Positions 20,860 to 31,876 of a stretch of DNA of 64,000 nt are shown here, piece after piece (the stretch's first letter is position 1; the number at the start of each line of letters is the position of its first letter). Made by a program: the position numbers and the translations under genes. The notes below the pieces were generated by a model that did not search any database, had not been told where the DNA came from, and saw only the letters and a program-made list of their open reading frames with translations. Origin of the DNA: Reticulitermes speratus (taxonomy: Eukaryota; Arthropoda; Insecta; Blattodea; Rhinotermitidae); the NCBI GenBank assembly GCA_021186555.1, contig JAJKFL010000004.1, positions 6,252,001 through 6,316,000 of the forward strand, written 5' to 3'.

Positions 20860-21360
20860 TCACATATGAACAAGAGAGGCAAAGTAAGTATAACGTAACA
20901 TCGAGGCGCGTTCGCGTAACCACTGTTGCCGTGGAAATGCAACAAGTATTACATATTCTGAGCGTGTGTCTGTAGCCTTAGTTATCCAGCATGCAAAGCG
21001 CATGCACCCTATTGTATTGCCGTCTGTGGCCTGTCTGGCTGTACCATAATTTTCCACATTATGTCATAAATGGCACAATTTTTGGAAAAAAGTTATTAAA
21101 CATAAAATGTGTGTTTTAACTTTCTCTACAGCTCTGTCTCACTCTAAGAGGAATTCGGTGAGATATCATAAATGTACATAGGTCTCCATGCGAAGTACCC
21201 GTTATTCGTGTCACATTTTTGTGAAACTTGAATTTTCTCAACAGATTTTCGAAAAATACTCAAATAACAAATTTCATGAAACTCCGTCCAGTGGAAGCCG
21301 TGCTGTTCCATGCGGACGGAGGGACGGACAGACAGACATGCCGAACAGTACAAGTCTTAC
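20860..21360. repeat. Dispersed repeat G, copy 1
   Basis: Aligns with 28020-28435 and partly 29890-30085. Shared blocks are AACGTAACAT, GGCGCGTTC, GTTGC, TTTTCCACATTAT, CATAAA, GGCAC, AACATAAAAT, GAATTTTCTCAACA, TTTCATGAAA and GTTCCATGCGGAC, ending in a GACAGACA-rich stretch. Probably an untranslated part of a larger retroelement; class not determined. Confidence 0.75.
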
Positions 21361-21461
21361 CTTTTATACACAAACTACACCAACAACGCAGCCTACTACA
21401 GACTGTGGAACGCTGTATATAGTGATTTATCACTGGCAGTTGGTTTTAAACCTGGCGTATT

Positions 21462-21505
21462 GTGCTCACTGAGGATGATGCGCTTGTACCGAAACGTCGG
21501 AGTTA
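21462..21505 (+). ncRNA. Hammerhead-like motif, weak stem II
   Basis: CTGAGGA fits CUGANGA, and GAAACGTC provides the second core half with a GTC triplet and helix III reduced to adjoining AC/GT. Stem I CTC/GAG follows one mismatch. Stem II (TGATGCGC...GTACC) pairs poorly. Confidence 0.45.
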
Positions 21506-21509
21506 CGTG

Positions 21510-22187
21510 TTTAACATTCATATTAACAAATAATGTGCATTTTGTTGGTATAATAAATTGAATACATTGAATGAACCTGTGTTTATAAGTAACGAATGAA
21601 GCAAAAGGTCGAAGATGTACCTAACACCTATGGGACTACCAGCTTACTGGTTATGTCATAAAATCGATACCCTCTAGAACAGTTGAGAACCACCAGTCTA
21701 TACGGTAATACCAATGACGTTAGCGGCGTTGCTATGGAAACACTAGAAGCAGATCTGCTCCATTCACAACGCAACCACTAGCACGGCTGTTTATACTACA
21801 CAGCACAACACCCGCGCCGGAGAAGTTGTCGCGCAATCACGGCAAACTGAGTAGCAATACGCTACTGCTGGCTGGAGATGAAAGGAAGTGTGGGTATAAC
21901 TGAACAGGCAGGTTAGGCTTATCACAGTATGAAGGCGGTGAGCCGTGCAGCGTGTTCTCTTGGTGGAAACAGGACGACGCCTGGGGTAAATCCGATCCAG
22001 AGCAGAAGCCGGGCACTCCAGCGGAATCTGCAAGATCCAAACAGTACAGAATTCCTGAACACCTCTGTCCTGAGTCGAGCAGGAAGGTGTACACGCTGTC
22101 TTTACAGCATCTTATAGGGAGGCCACGGAAATAAGTCTGACGGATGGTGGGGACGGCGATAGAGGCTTCCCGAATTCTGCCTACTAC
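21510..22187. other. No feature recognised
   Basis: Short frames on both strands near 21791-22134 without motifs. Confidence 0.35.
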
Positions 22188-22494
22188 TGTACTACTTTAC
22201 GGGACCGGGATAGCGTAGTCGGTATAGCGACTCGCTACGGACTGGACGGTCCGGGGATCGAATCCCGGTGGGGGCGAGATTTTTCGCAGCCGTCCAGACC
22301 GGCCCTGGGGCCCACCCAGCCTTCTATACAATGGGTACCGGTCTCTTTAGCGGGGGTAAAGCGGCCGGGGCGTGGAGTTGACCACCCACCCATCTAGCGC
22401 CGAGGTTAAAGAAAGAGTAGAGCTATACCTCTACTCCCCCTCTGGGCCTTCGTGGCCTGTTCTAGGGAGAACTTTACCTTTAATGTACTACTTT
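22188..22494 (+). mobile_element. SINE D, full-length, 11-bp TSD
   Basis: The element is 22199-22483. Head GGGATAGCGTAGTCGGTATAG (A-box region split across 22205-22225) with B box GGGATCGAATCCC at 22254. The body has GGGGCCCACCCAGCC, AAGCGGCCGGGGCGTGG and GCGCCGAGGTTAAAG, and a pyrimidine-rich end CTCTACTCCCCCTC. Direct repeat TGTACTACTTT at 22188-22198 and 22484-22494. The best-preserved D copy and a good reference for the family. Confidence 0.93.
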
Positions 22495-23169
22495 CCGACT
22501 TTCTCTACTCTTCATCAACCAGCCCAAAGAGACTGCCGCTAACGAAAGTTTTCACTACCATCATTCATGTGAATAGAATGGCTACACAACTGAAAGGGAA
22601 TATAAGGAAATACGCTGGAGTAGGAAGCGTGGACGGGTCGATGACTTCCTGCCGCGGCAAGAGTTTAGTGACTTGGACTCAATACAGTAAGCACGCCAGC
22701 GACCTTACATTTTCCATGGCTTGCAAATTAGATGTATAAATCATTGCTGTTCCGTGGCTCGCACCCTCTTAGGCATCACCCACCATGTAGTTGTGTTCGA
22801 ATCCCGTCAACGGCACAGCCATTCCTCAGAGTTCCCTGTTTCTTTGAATCGTTGTGAGCTATTTACACACAGTACACGGGCAAATACACGAACTTAAGTA
22901 CAGTTATTAGTCCGCGCGTGCAAACATTATATTTCTGAAATATATGGACAGATTTACATGAAATTCTGTATTGATGCAGGGGCAGTCCTTATTAACAGAC
23001 GGTGGAAGAATTTAATTTTGGTTCATATGAATCCTAATAGGAGAAATTATGCGGGAGGGTGCACACTGGATTCATGTGGCTCAGCAGGAGGACATGTGAC
23101 GGGTTCTCGTAAAAACAATAATGAACAACATTTATATTATACATATTCCGCGCATTAAACATGTATTTA
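22495..23169. other. No gene; one tRNA-like scrap
   Basis: A GTGTTCGAATCCCG B-box-like block near 22793 with a weak upstream head may be an old SINE. Nothing else recognised. Confidence 0.35.
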
Positions 23170-23289
23170 TTGTACATAATTCCAACTAATTGCACTTTTG
23201 TGACAAACAAAATACTGTTTTATAAATATCAATTTACCATCCAGACGAACAGAGCACTTTAACACAGTATATTCATTTATTTACTTATC

Positions 23290-23334
23290 TACACAAGTTG
23301 CGACCGTTTTATTCGGCCATCATCAGGCAGAACC
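23290..23334 (-). ncRNA. Hammerhead-like relic
   Basis: Minus strand: CTGATGA, 5-bp stem II GGCCG/CGGTC with a 7-base loop, then GCAAC instead of GAAAC. An essential core A is lost. Confidence 0.55.
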
Positions 23335-23372
23335 ACAAGTACATAATCGGAACAGTAAGCTATGGAAGAAAC

Positions 23373-23660
23373 CTCTCCTTCACAACATCTTCTTCCAATG
23401 GCTCGACAGCCCCTTGGGGGCCTAGGCCGCCTCAGTTTTCGAGGCTTCACGATCACACTTTAGACATACCACACTCGGTAGGACTCCTCTGGACGAGGGA
23501 CCAGCCCGTCGCAGAGACCTCTACCTGACAACACATAACACTCACAACAGACAGACATCCATGCCCCCGGCGGGATTCGAACCCACAATCCCAGTAAGCG
23601 AGCGGCCGCAGACCCACGCCTTAGACAGCGCGGCCACTAGGATCGGCTCTCCTTCACAAC
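23373..23660 (-). mobile_element. SINE C, full-length, 14-bp perfect TSD
   Basis: The element is 23387-23646 on the minus strand. Head begins GATCCTAGTGGCCGCGC and holds B box GGGTTCGAATCCC. Body GGGGGCATGGATGTCTGT, TCAGGTAGAGGTCTCTGCGA, TCCAGAGGAGTCCTACCGAG and an end reading CAAGGGGCTGTCGAGCCATT. Direct repeat CTCTCCTTCACAAC at 23373-23386 and 23647-23660. Confidence 0.94.
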
Positions 23661-24156
23661 TAGCGTGATAAAATACATTAATTAGCTATTATTGCCAATA
23701 AAGGAATAATAAACACATACAATAGGTGTTAAAACTTAATTAAAATCCAAAAGTATTGTAGACTTTGAGGATAAAAGAGATTCCCACATGTTATTATGTC
23801 AACTTGTAACAGGTACGAACCACGCAACTGGCTATGTTAGACGCAGCCTTGGTTGGGAGTATGGTGAGTTTTCTATATGGCGTAAATTTTCGTATTGCGT
23901 TACACTGAATCTTCATGTATGGTTATCCAAGCTTGTTGAACATCTTGTATTGCTAGTAAAGGTTAGTAAAACTTTGACTGTATGGAATCTGTTTTGTGCA
24001 ATCGTCTGTTCTGAAGTAATGATACATACAGATGCATTTGTAACACGTGTAAAGGTTGCGTATAAGCCACTGCAGTTGCTATTAAGTTGCGTGTTCTCAC
24101 ACCACTGTTTTATAATTTACTATGTTAATATACGTCCTGCTATCCTTTGTGATTGA

Positions 24157-24201
24157 GTCTCCCTCAAGATGGCTCATTTAAGCCGAAACATGTAGGGGAA
24201 T
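24157..24201 (+). ncRNA. Hammerhead-like relic
   Basis: CTCAAGA replaces CTGATGA (two changes), but stem II GGCT/AGCC, GAAACATGTA and stem I TCTCC/GGGGA are intact. Compensated stems with a broken core suggest recent inactivation. Confidence 0.55.
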
Positions 24202-24418
24202 GTAAATTACAAAATAGTACAATATATATTTTGTCACTAAAGTGCAATTAGTCGACATTACATATATAATAAACGACAATGAACAATCTGACTCAACAAC
24301 ATACGAAGAATATCTTGATTAGGTAATAAACTAATTTCTCAAGAAGGACTCTCTCCATGGAGTGTGTCAATTAGTTAGTTTGGTTGTTTGTTATAAATCC
24401 CACTATACATGAACTTGG

Positions 24419-24715
24419 GGTACGCGGAGGCGCAGTTGGTTGAGGCTACAAGGCTACAAGCCGGACGTCGAGGGTTTGATTCCCGCTGGCGTCATTGGGA
24501 TTTTTCAATGACTTAATCCTTCCGGTCGCACTATGGCCCTGGGTCGACTCAGCCTCTCACAGAAATGAGTACCATGAGTTGCTCCTGGGGGGTAAGGCGG
24601 CCGGTGCGTAGGGCTGACAACATTGCCACGTTCAAGTGCCGAATGCATAGAAATTATGGGAACCTAAATATCCTGGAGACCTAAGGGCCTGTCCAGGCAG
24701 GATAGCTTTATGTGT
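24419..24715 (+). mobile_element. SINE B copy
   Basis: Head GTACGCGGAGGCGCAGTTGG with A box, a slightly shortened anticodon region and B box GGTTTGATTCCC. Full body to the GGCCTGTCCAGGCAGG end. Target duplication not clear (possible TGAACTT on both sides). Confidence 0.88.
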
Positions 24716-25043
24716 GAACTTTAATTCAAGCTTCAGCAATATTCTTAAAACAAGGGTTCACTCCTTAACATGTTTTAGACGACAAATTACAGCCACCAGT
24801 AAAACGAAAGAAAAAATGTTTTGACGATCAACGACTTCCTGCATGTGATTCCGTGCAACGTTTCGAAGGAACCTGCTGTGCCACCGTCCACACTACACGA
24901 TGTCGTAATGCTGAGACTTCAACGCCGTGACAATATCAAGTCTAATTTACATACGATGGAAAGTCAAAGCCGATTTGCCATTTTTGTAGGTGAAGGTAAG
25001 TGGAGAAAAATAAATCATGTGGTTATATTTGGACATCAGTCCT

Positions 25044-25485
25044 TTATTTTTCCACATAGTCAAAAAACTTGTTCAGGCATTTCTCACAGTGTACCATGAG
25101 GTCTTCCAAGCCCTGGCGGTAGACGGAGGAGTTCTCTTCTCGAAGCCGCTTCTGGACCTCGGCTATGACAGTATCGTCAGATGGAAATTACCAATGCCAA
25201 GAAATGTTTTCCCCGTTTGACAAACACGTGACAGTCGCAGGGGACCTAGTCGGCGCAGTACGGTGTGTGGGAAACACGTTCCCAGCTGTCCAGCATGGCA
25301 GCAGTGGTGGAGCACCATGTGGCCTCGCCCTCGCACTGTTCCACGGCACCATGGGCGCACTTGTTGGACGGACGTCACTTCTGCACCACACACGGCCACA
25401 ATCTGTCTCAGAATATTCAGGGTTGCCACTCGTTCAGTAGATTCGCCATTTTCTAGCTGCCTGCCTCCTAGCGGTGCGAACACGT
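25044..25485 (-). pseudogene. Mariner-family transposase relic, internally deleted
   Basis: Read on the minus strand from about 25480, the N-terminal part contains VCGAEVTSVQQVRPWCR followed by GR, resembling the helix-turn-helix region of mariner transposases (VYG..V.S...VRRWCR.F..GR). It then jumps, without the first catalytic region, to a C-terminal part read in several frames: MLDSWERVSHTPYCAD, a stop, then VPCDCHVF, KHFLGIGN, FPSDDTVIAEVQKRLREE, YRQGLEDLM and a final DYVEK with stop at 25044-25046. The YCAD segment corresponds to the third catalytic Asp block. Normal length is about 345 residues; much of the middle is missing and there are stops and frameshifts. It is dead and from a different lineage than the mariner at 42.9 kb. 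No terminal repeats identified. Confidence 0.78.
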
Positions 25486-26433
25486 ACCAATGTATGATAA
25501 AGCAACAGCTTGTGCTGAGATCTGAATAAAATAAGGAAAATTAGTTTCTGACTGACCCTCGTATTTACGTTTTCTATATTTCTTTCATTTCGTTGATCAC
25601 AAGAGTATATATCAGTCACTTGCAAGCAAGCATAGTGGTCGTGTTACCGTTTCCACCTTCTGTTCTTCATTCTTTCTTTCGTTCTGTTTCCATTACATTT
25701 CTGTTTTTGCTGGCCTTCACTGTCTTTCTGTGATAATGATTATCTACCAGTACAGCATACTGACTACGATATTATCTTCAGATAGGCCGATCTAACACGG
25801 CTGACGTCACAGATAACTGTCGCGTTTTGTGATTATCAGCTGCGTCATGGTCATGGACACAGGTGAAACACGTCATATCATAGTACGAAAGTTGTCCCTG
25901 TGCTTAATTAAACCATTAAGTCACGAAGACGCATGGATTAGCGGAGGTATAAATCCACATTCTTAACCTCAATTCTAGACGGAGATGAGCGGTAAATTTT
26001 ACGACCGTTAGCGTTACCTCTGGTACCCCCTAGACAGAAGGTTTGGTTGAGATCCACAGCCGCTCTAGACTTGATGTCGAAGAAAAAATGTCCTGCTTCC
26101 GCAGGGTATGGAACCCCAGCAGATGAACCAGTGGGCATTATCAAGAATAACAGGTTAAATGTGCTTACGGATCTGGAAGGAGTCGGCGGTGAGATATTTG
26201 AAGGTACTGTCCAACGTTCGTGTAGATAAGGCTGTAAATATGCCTGAATTCACGGCCAGGATTCAAACTGAGTGCCTGCAGAGCACAAGGCAGATGCTTC
26301 AACGTTGTGCCAACAGGATGGTGCTGTCTCCATGTTACTTGGAGTAACGGATTCTTCTTATCGTGATCTATGTGGCGTTATCAGTGAAAAAAACGTGTCT
26401 GAACGTCCTCCAAAGGTCAGAAACTAGAACATC
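25486..26433. other. Spacer with a SINE D fragment
   Basis: At 25940-26040 the minus strand keeps SINE D body pieces (CATCTCCGTCTAGAATTGAG, AAGAATGTGGA). The rest is unrecognised. Confidence 0.5.
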
Positions 26434-26500
26434 CAAGTCTACGCCGTGTTGGTAAATTTACCAATCCACACGGCGTAACATGTCAGAAGACATCTTCAGC
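26434..26500. repeat. Hairpin related to repeat J
   Basis: TTGGTAAATTTACCAA (26443-26458) is a perfect 16-bp palindrome, flanked by ACGCCGTG and CACGGCGT in inverted orientation. The CACGGCGTAACATGTCAGAA part resembles the ends of repeat J elsewhere, suggesting a solo, collapsed inverted-repeat copy. Confidence 0.6.
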
Positions 26501-28019
26501 AATATCTATGTGTGCAGTTGAGAAATAAAATATTAATCGCTTTTCAACAACATAAATTATGAGTTACCACTGCGCTATCGTATTAACAAGTTCCCTTCAA
26601 CGAAAAGAATAGGACAGAAACGCAAAAAAAAAACACCTATAAATATACGCGTCTTGTATCATTACTTCAATTCCCTTACATTAGCAAAATTAGTACTGCC
26701 CTTTGCAAGTAAAGACGGCACCAGGCGCACGTGCCAAGAGACAGCAACTGTTGGCGCCGTTACAAATAACACGCGGTGTACGTCCTGTCGCCAAATGGAA
26801 GACTCATCACTTGGCGACCCTTACCATCGCATTAAGGAGAGCCACAAAGCAAAAAAACCAGCACACAAGTTTGTGCCGGACTTACGAGTTAATACAAATG
26901 CCATTTGGTTTGCAGTGTGGAATGCTGTATGATTTACACATGAGGAAGAGAAGAGAAGCGTGCAAAATTTTATTCAGAAAACACCAAGATAGCAGACGGT
27001 GGGGGTAGAAGGAATCGCGGCATATGTACCAGATACCTTAACTGAGGTAACTATGAAACTATTCGGACAAAGCCTTAAGAAAACAGGCTCCGACCAGGTC
27101 CTTCCTAATTCTTTATAAGTTACCATACATAACCACTGTCCTATCATATTCGAAGTCATAAAATGTAAGACGTAACGCTTCTAAGACGATAAGGTTGAGG
27201 CTTCAGACTTCGGTCAGTAGCAGGGCTGAAGGACTCCTGGATCTTTGAAGATAAAGGCGGTATGGTCCTTCGAAAAGTCGGAATTAATAATCTTGCTACT
27301 CATTATAACAACTCGGAAGACCTGAGTCCTCATACAATGAATGCAGCTAAAACAGCATCCTTAAAATAACGTCAGTCATCCTTAAATAACGTAAGATATG
27401 GGGCAAACCGAGTCAAAACGGAATTGTTGGTCACCTCTACATAGCAGCTGTATATAGGCCTACACGTGGCATAAAGTTATGCAGCGGAAACTGCGTTTAA
27501 AGGATAATGGTGGTCACCGTTGCACAGTCGTTGTGATTGTGTTTCCAGATCAATTTAAGCAGACACAAGTGGCATACAGACCGCCCGTTACCTTTCACAT
27601 GTCTCACCAAGACATCGCGCTCCTGGGCCGGCAAGCAGAATCTGACGTTCAGACAAATGACTGCAAGCTGTCAGCTGTCAACTGTCATAAACACACACCG
27701 CACTGAAACGGTCTCCTTTTTACTACAGGTAAGAACACAACCTGTTCGATTCATGATCGGAAAGCTTGCTTTATTTACATACGCCGGTTTTTTCAGCCTG
27801 TGTGTCTCGAGATGTTACACGTGCACTTCTACAATAGTCCATGCAAAGTTTAATAATAGGAATGACACCTTCTTCAGTCCTGCTTCATAAACCCATCGGT
27901 CTAAGCTTATATCACTTAACAAGACAGTAGTAACGATGCGCACTACATTCTTTAACATAAAATAACACATTATTCCTTCAGCCCAGTTTATCTATGACTT
28001 TCCTTTCTCTCTTAGAACA
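26501..28019. other. No feature recognised
   Basis: Several short frames (26654-27008, 27479-27890 plus) without motifs. No repeat recognised. Confidence 0.4.
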
Positions 28020-28435
28020 AACAAGATCGGCAATGTACGTAAAACGTAACATTGTGGCGCGTTCATGCAACCCTTGTTGCGGCGTAAACGCAACAATACA
28101 TTCTCCGTTTTTTTCCACATTATCTCATAAACGGCACGATTTTCGAAAAAAAAAATATTGAACATAAAATTTGTGTTTTGATTTATTCTAAAACTTTGTC
28201 TGAAACGTTTCTCATTTTAAGAAGAATTCAGCGACATATTATTATAAATGTACGTAGGCCTTCATGTAAAGTACCTGTTATTGTTGTCAGATTTTAATAC
28301 AACTTGAATTTTCTCAACAAATTTTAGCAAAGTCCTCAAAAACCATATTTCATGAAAATCCGTTTAGCGGTAACCGAGTTGTTCCATGCGGACAGACAGA
28401 AGGCTAGACAAACATGTCGAAGCTAATAGTCGCTT
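28020..28435. repeat. Dispersed repeat G, copy 2
   Basis: Same block order as 20860-21360, in the same orientation, ending in GACAGACAGAAGG and CAAACATGTCG. It extends past the copy 1 alignment with CGCTTTTCGCAATTTTGCG. Confidence 0.75.
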
Positions 28436-28599
28436 TTCGCAATTTTGCGAACGCGCCTAAAATGATTATTCTTCAAAACATAGAATCTTAAAATGTTGTT
28501 TAGTTGAGCTTCGGACTATAGACGGTTAAAATGTTGCTTTCCGTACAGTTTCATATTTCTCTTTACATTTCAGATAGAATAAATAGTTTTAAGGTCTTC

Positions 28600-28690
28600 T
28601 GGGGTGTGACGCTGTGTCGTTGGTTAGTGGCTACCCACGTTTCGACAGAATAGAATGCCTTCATCTTCAATGGTACAGGACTCCTTGACC
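28600..28690 (-). repeat. Repeat J fragment with hammerhead-like relic
   Basis: Plus-strand TCTGGGGTGTGACGCTGTG matches the J terminus. On the minus strand at 28634-28677: TTGAAGA, a weak hairpin GGCA/TGTC, GAAACGTGG. The triplet GTG is not cleavable. Confidence 0.5.
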
Positions 28691-28754
28691 ATTGCAGTTG
28701 AAGGCACTTTTTGTTGTTCTTCATAGTTTGGACACATATCACCGAATGTTGTTA

Positions 28755-28785
28755 TATTATTATTATTATTATTATTATTATTTAT
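28755..28785. repeat. (TTA)n microsatellite
   Basis: About ten TTA units upstream of the 49-bp array. Confidence 0.9.
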
Positions 28786-28823
28786 AGTGTGTTTATATTT
28801 CTTTTAAAAAATTATAAGATCCC

Positions 28824-29400
28824 TTGACTGATTTTGTTCTTCTTAAATTTATTGGTCACATATGTGTCACAATAATGCGTGTACGGTGTTCTAATGTGTG
28901 TACTTGTATTTACTGTATGTATTGTTTTGTAATTGTGTATAGTTTGTTTTGTATTGTTACTTTTATGTATATTATATGTCCATTTGTATTGTGTGTACTA
29001 GTGTAAGGACTACTGCCACCGGGTGAAAACATTTGTATTGTGTGTACTAGTGTAAGGACTACTGCCACCGGGTGAAAACATTTGTATTGTGTGTACTAGT
29101 GTAAGGACTACTGCCACCGGGTGAAAACATTTGTATTGTGTGTACTAGTGTAAGGACTACTGCCACCGGGTGAAAACATTTGTATTGTGTGTACTAGTGT
29201 AAGGACTACTGCCACCGGGTGAAAACATTTGTATTGTGTGTACTAGTGTAAGGACTACTGCCACCGGGTGAAAACATTTGTATTGTGTGTACTAGTGTAA
29301 GGACTACTGCCACCGGGTGAAAACATTTGTATTGTATGTACTAGTGTAAGGACTACTGCCACCGGGTGAAAACCCAATTTGCAGTAATAATAATATAATA
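28824..29400 (+). repeat. 49-bp minisatellite (8 near-identical copies), probably in a LINE 3' end
   Basis: Units of exactly 49 bp begin at 28981, 29030, 29079, 29128, 29177, 29226, 29275 and 29324. Only the last shows an obvious substitution (TGTATGTAC for TGTGTGTAC). Each ends ACTGCCACCGGGTGAAAA, and the last passes into CCCAATTTGCAG and an (AAT)-rich stretch. Upstream T/G-rich sequence with a 60-codon frame (28824-29006) recalls LINE 3' ends, but that identity is inferred. Confidence 0.9.
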
Positions 29401-29889
29401 TAAAATATAAAACTATAAGTAATAACTCAAATTTTCCCTACAAAAGTTGTAATGTCTGCCGTACAAACATTTTCGTACACATTTAGCGATATAACCATAT
29501 CTACCTAATAACATATTCCTAAATGTGAACAATATACTAATGTATAATTTCATGTTTTATTTCCTTAATGATACGAAATGGCAAAAAAAAATATGATAAT
29601 AATAATTGACATTAACGTGACGTAATGAAACAAAGTCTACGTAAATGATTATTACGTCACATCACAATAAATTTCAGTTTACAGGTTCCGTCGCCATATT
29701 ATTGCGTAATTATAACCAAGTGTACAAAATAAATATTAAATATTATGAATTATTTTGCCTTAATTATGCTTCATGAAGGAAGAAAAAAAAGTCATCTTAA
29801 CCTCCAAGTGTCATTCGGTCGAAAGCAGTATCAAATATTGTGACTTTATCTCAATTACCCGGTAGGCAAATCGAATCCTCTTTGCGCCA
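29373..29889. other. AT-rich spacer
   Basis: Very AT-rich, no coding signal or repeat identified. Confidence 0.4.
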
Positions 29890-30085
29890 TATTATGTTAC
29901 ATCAAGTATTGCCACTCTGGCTCTGCCATATTTTTCGTAATTATCCCGCAGACGGCACGATTTTCGGAAAATGTATATAATATGAAACGAATATTTTGCT
30001 TGTCTCTACAACTTGTTCCTGAAACGTTTTCATGGCGGAAAGAACTCATCGAGTATAAAGTCTTATTCCGACAAATGTACACTTT
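29890..30085. repeat. Dispersed repeat G, partial copy 3
   Basis: Contains the GGCACGATTTTCGGAAAA, AATATGAAA, CTGAAACGTTTTCATGG and AAGAACTCATCGAG blocks matching the first half of copy 2. Confidence 0.6.
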
Positions 30086-30122
30086 ATTATCTTCTATTTA
30101 ATACATATTTATGTTAATAAAT

Positions 30123-30163
30123 AGTCAACATGTTTCGAACTGTATCAGTTCATCTTCAGGACT
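30123..30163 (-). ncRNA. Hammerhead ribozyme, full type I consensus
   Basis: Minus strand: CTGAAGA (N7 = A is allowed), perfect 6-bp stem II GAACTG/CAGTTC with loop ATA, GAAA, C-AT-G and triplet GTT. Stem I AGTC/GACT pairs directly against the core. All core residues fit. No inverted partner was found nearby, so this may be a solo terminal repeat. Activity is untested. Confidence 0.78.
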
Positions 30164-30527
30164 CACTCTCATTACACCAGCTATATGGTACTCATTAAAA
30201 TCGATAAAATAGATAAAATGTCGTCAACTATGCTGAGTATGTGGTCACTTAAAATAGTATTAAAATATTTTAAGCTAAAATATTTAAGTAACCATCAACA
30301 TTATAAAATGATTAAATTTGGCTGTACGACTGTTGAAGTGCTACACTGTACATACGTGTATCTGCTGTTACGTGCTCACTATTTGTTTGCGGATGGTGTA
30401 CTAACCTTACGGTGTCCGAACGGGAGTATATATAGGTCAATGTCACGAGGTAAAGAGACGGCTCTGAAGGTTGTAAACAAAACGGAATATAAAGTTGCAT
30501 TCTCCCATTCACACAGCCTCCAAAACA

Positions 30528-30690
30528 ATGGATACCGGAGGCTCCTCCCCGGGAGGAAAAACACCCGAGGCATAAAACTGAAACTCAGGCGTAGGATAAA
30601 AAAAATAAGACTGAAACTTCCATCTAGTACTGAAATCAAGAATGCGTGGAGCTATGCCTCTACTATTCCACATGCCATCACGGCACAGTC
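30528..30690 (+). mobile_element. SINE D fragment
   Basis: Plus-strand GGATACCGGAGGCTCCTCCC, CCATCTAGTACTGAAATCAA and GCGTGGAGCTATGCCTCTAC pieces. The 182-codon frame 30185-30733 runs through it and is not a gene. Confidence 0.65.
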
Positions 30691-30734
30691 ATTAATCAAG
30701 CAAAGGGACAACGGTATGTTTACTTTTACTTGAC

Positions 30735-31876
30735 CCTTCAAAAGTTTAACAATTCTCCATCAACTAGCAAGGCAGGGGGGAAGGGGAATGACCCAACAAG
30801 GTGAGAACAAGACAGTGGTTCTGACGATCCCAGAAATCGAACGTGGACCCCTGAAACTTTATGTCGTGGTCTGTCTTATAACGCTGTCAGTAAATGAGTC
30901 AGAATAGCCAGTGACGTGGCAAAGGTTCGAACCAAACATCTCCCCAATACAAGTACAGAGCGGCACCGCTACACCACGCCATGCGTTCAGCATACCGTAC
31001 ATTTCCTCCCAACCAGCAACGAAATATGATCTCGCCTGACAAAAGACTGTGACGCTGTCACACGAGGCGAGGGGGAACAGCATTGATCCCAGCGCCGCAG
31101 GGTGAATGAAGAGGCACGTCATTAAATCATCTCTCGATATGCTCACTCCTCTGCCATCTGGTGTGGAGAGTCTGTGTTACTAGTTGCTAAGATCGATATG
31201 TTGCTCGCTCCCGATAGTATAGGATGTCCCTTAATTATATAATCATTACACGATCCTCTGTATGCATACCGATTTATTTTATTGTATTTATTCTTGGTTT
31301 CAACCGATTTAAATTAATCCGCCACACATAGTGTACTTGACAGAAGTGTAGCCGGGTGTGCAAGTCCCTGTGCTGGGGGTTCCCGCTCCCTCTTCACTGA
31401 TACGGCAACTCCATAGCACGTGACGCAGAACATTATTCAGATCTGTATCTGATTGTACACGCGTCTAAACACTGTACGTCACGTCATGCCACGTGACACC
31501 AAGCAGTTTCATTCAGCTTATTGCCATTCGGTAGGTTGACAGGTAAAATCCAGGCTGTGTATTTTTAATTGGCATTGTTACTTTAGCAAGAGACCAAAGG
31601 GATTCAATATGGCCTTTTAGGGCATTTAGACACAGTTTAGTACGCTAAAAAATCAATGATTCGAAAAAAAAGTTCAATTTTCAGGGTTGTAGAACCAGTT
31701 AAGCTATGAAACCAAGATGTTGGCCTACATTTTAAAAGAACTGTTTTATGGTTAGGGCTTCTATCGAATGTCGTATTCCTTCGTTAGTCTAACGAAAAGC
31801 CTAATCAGAGAGAGACTTTTCGGTTATTTAACAACGCCGCTTGAATTACATGAGTTAGGATAATATATGGGTGGGT
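30735..31876. other. No feature recognised
   Basis: No motif-bearing frame and no repeat recognised. Confidence 0.4.

Larger units (their letters stand above)
23170..24265. mobile_element. 1.1-kb inverted-repeat element with hammerhead-like ends
   Basis: The outer inverted repeat pairs about 23170-23225 with 24215-24265 (CTAATTGCACTTTTGTGACA against TGTCACTAAAGTGCAATTAG). Inside lie a minus hammerhead-like motif (23290-23334) and a plus one (24157-24201), as in the shorter elements. A SINE C is nested at 23387-23646. The 122-codon frame 23788-24156 has no motif I recognise. No reverse transcriptase seen. Confidence 0.65.

Noticed and set aside
28981-29372. CRISPR-like array
   Set aside because: The 49-bp units are head-to-tail with no unique spacers; it is a simple tandem repeat.
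30185-30733. 182-codon plus-strand frame as a gene
   Set aside because: Its second half is a SINE D fragment, and the first half has no recognisable domain.
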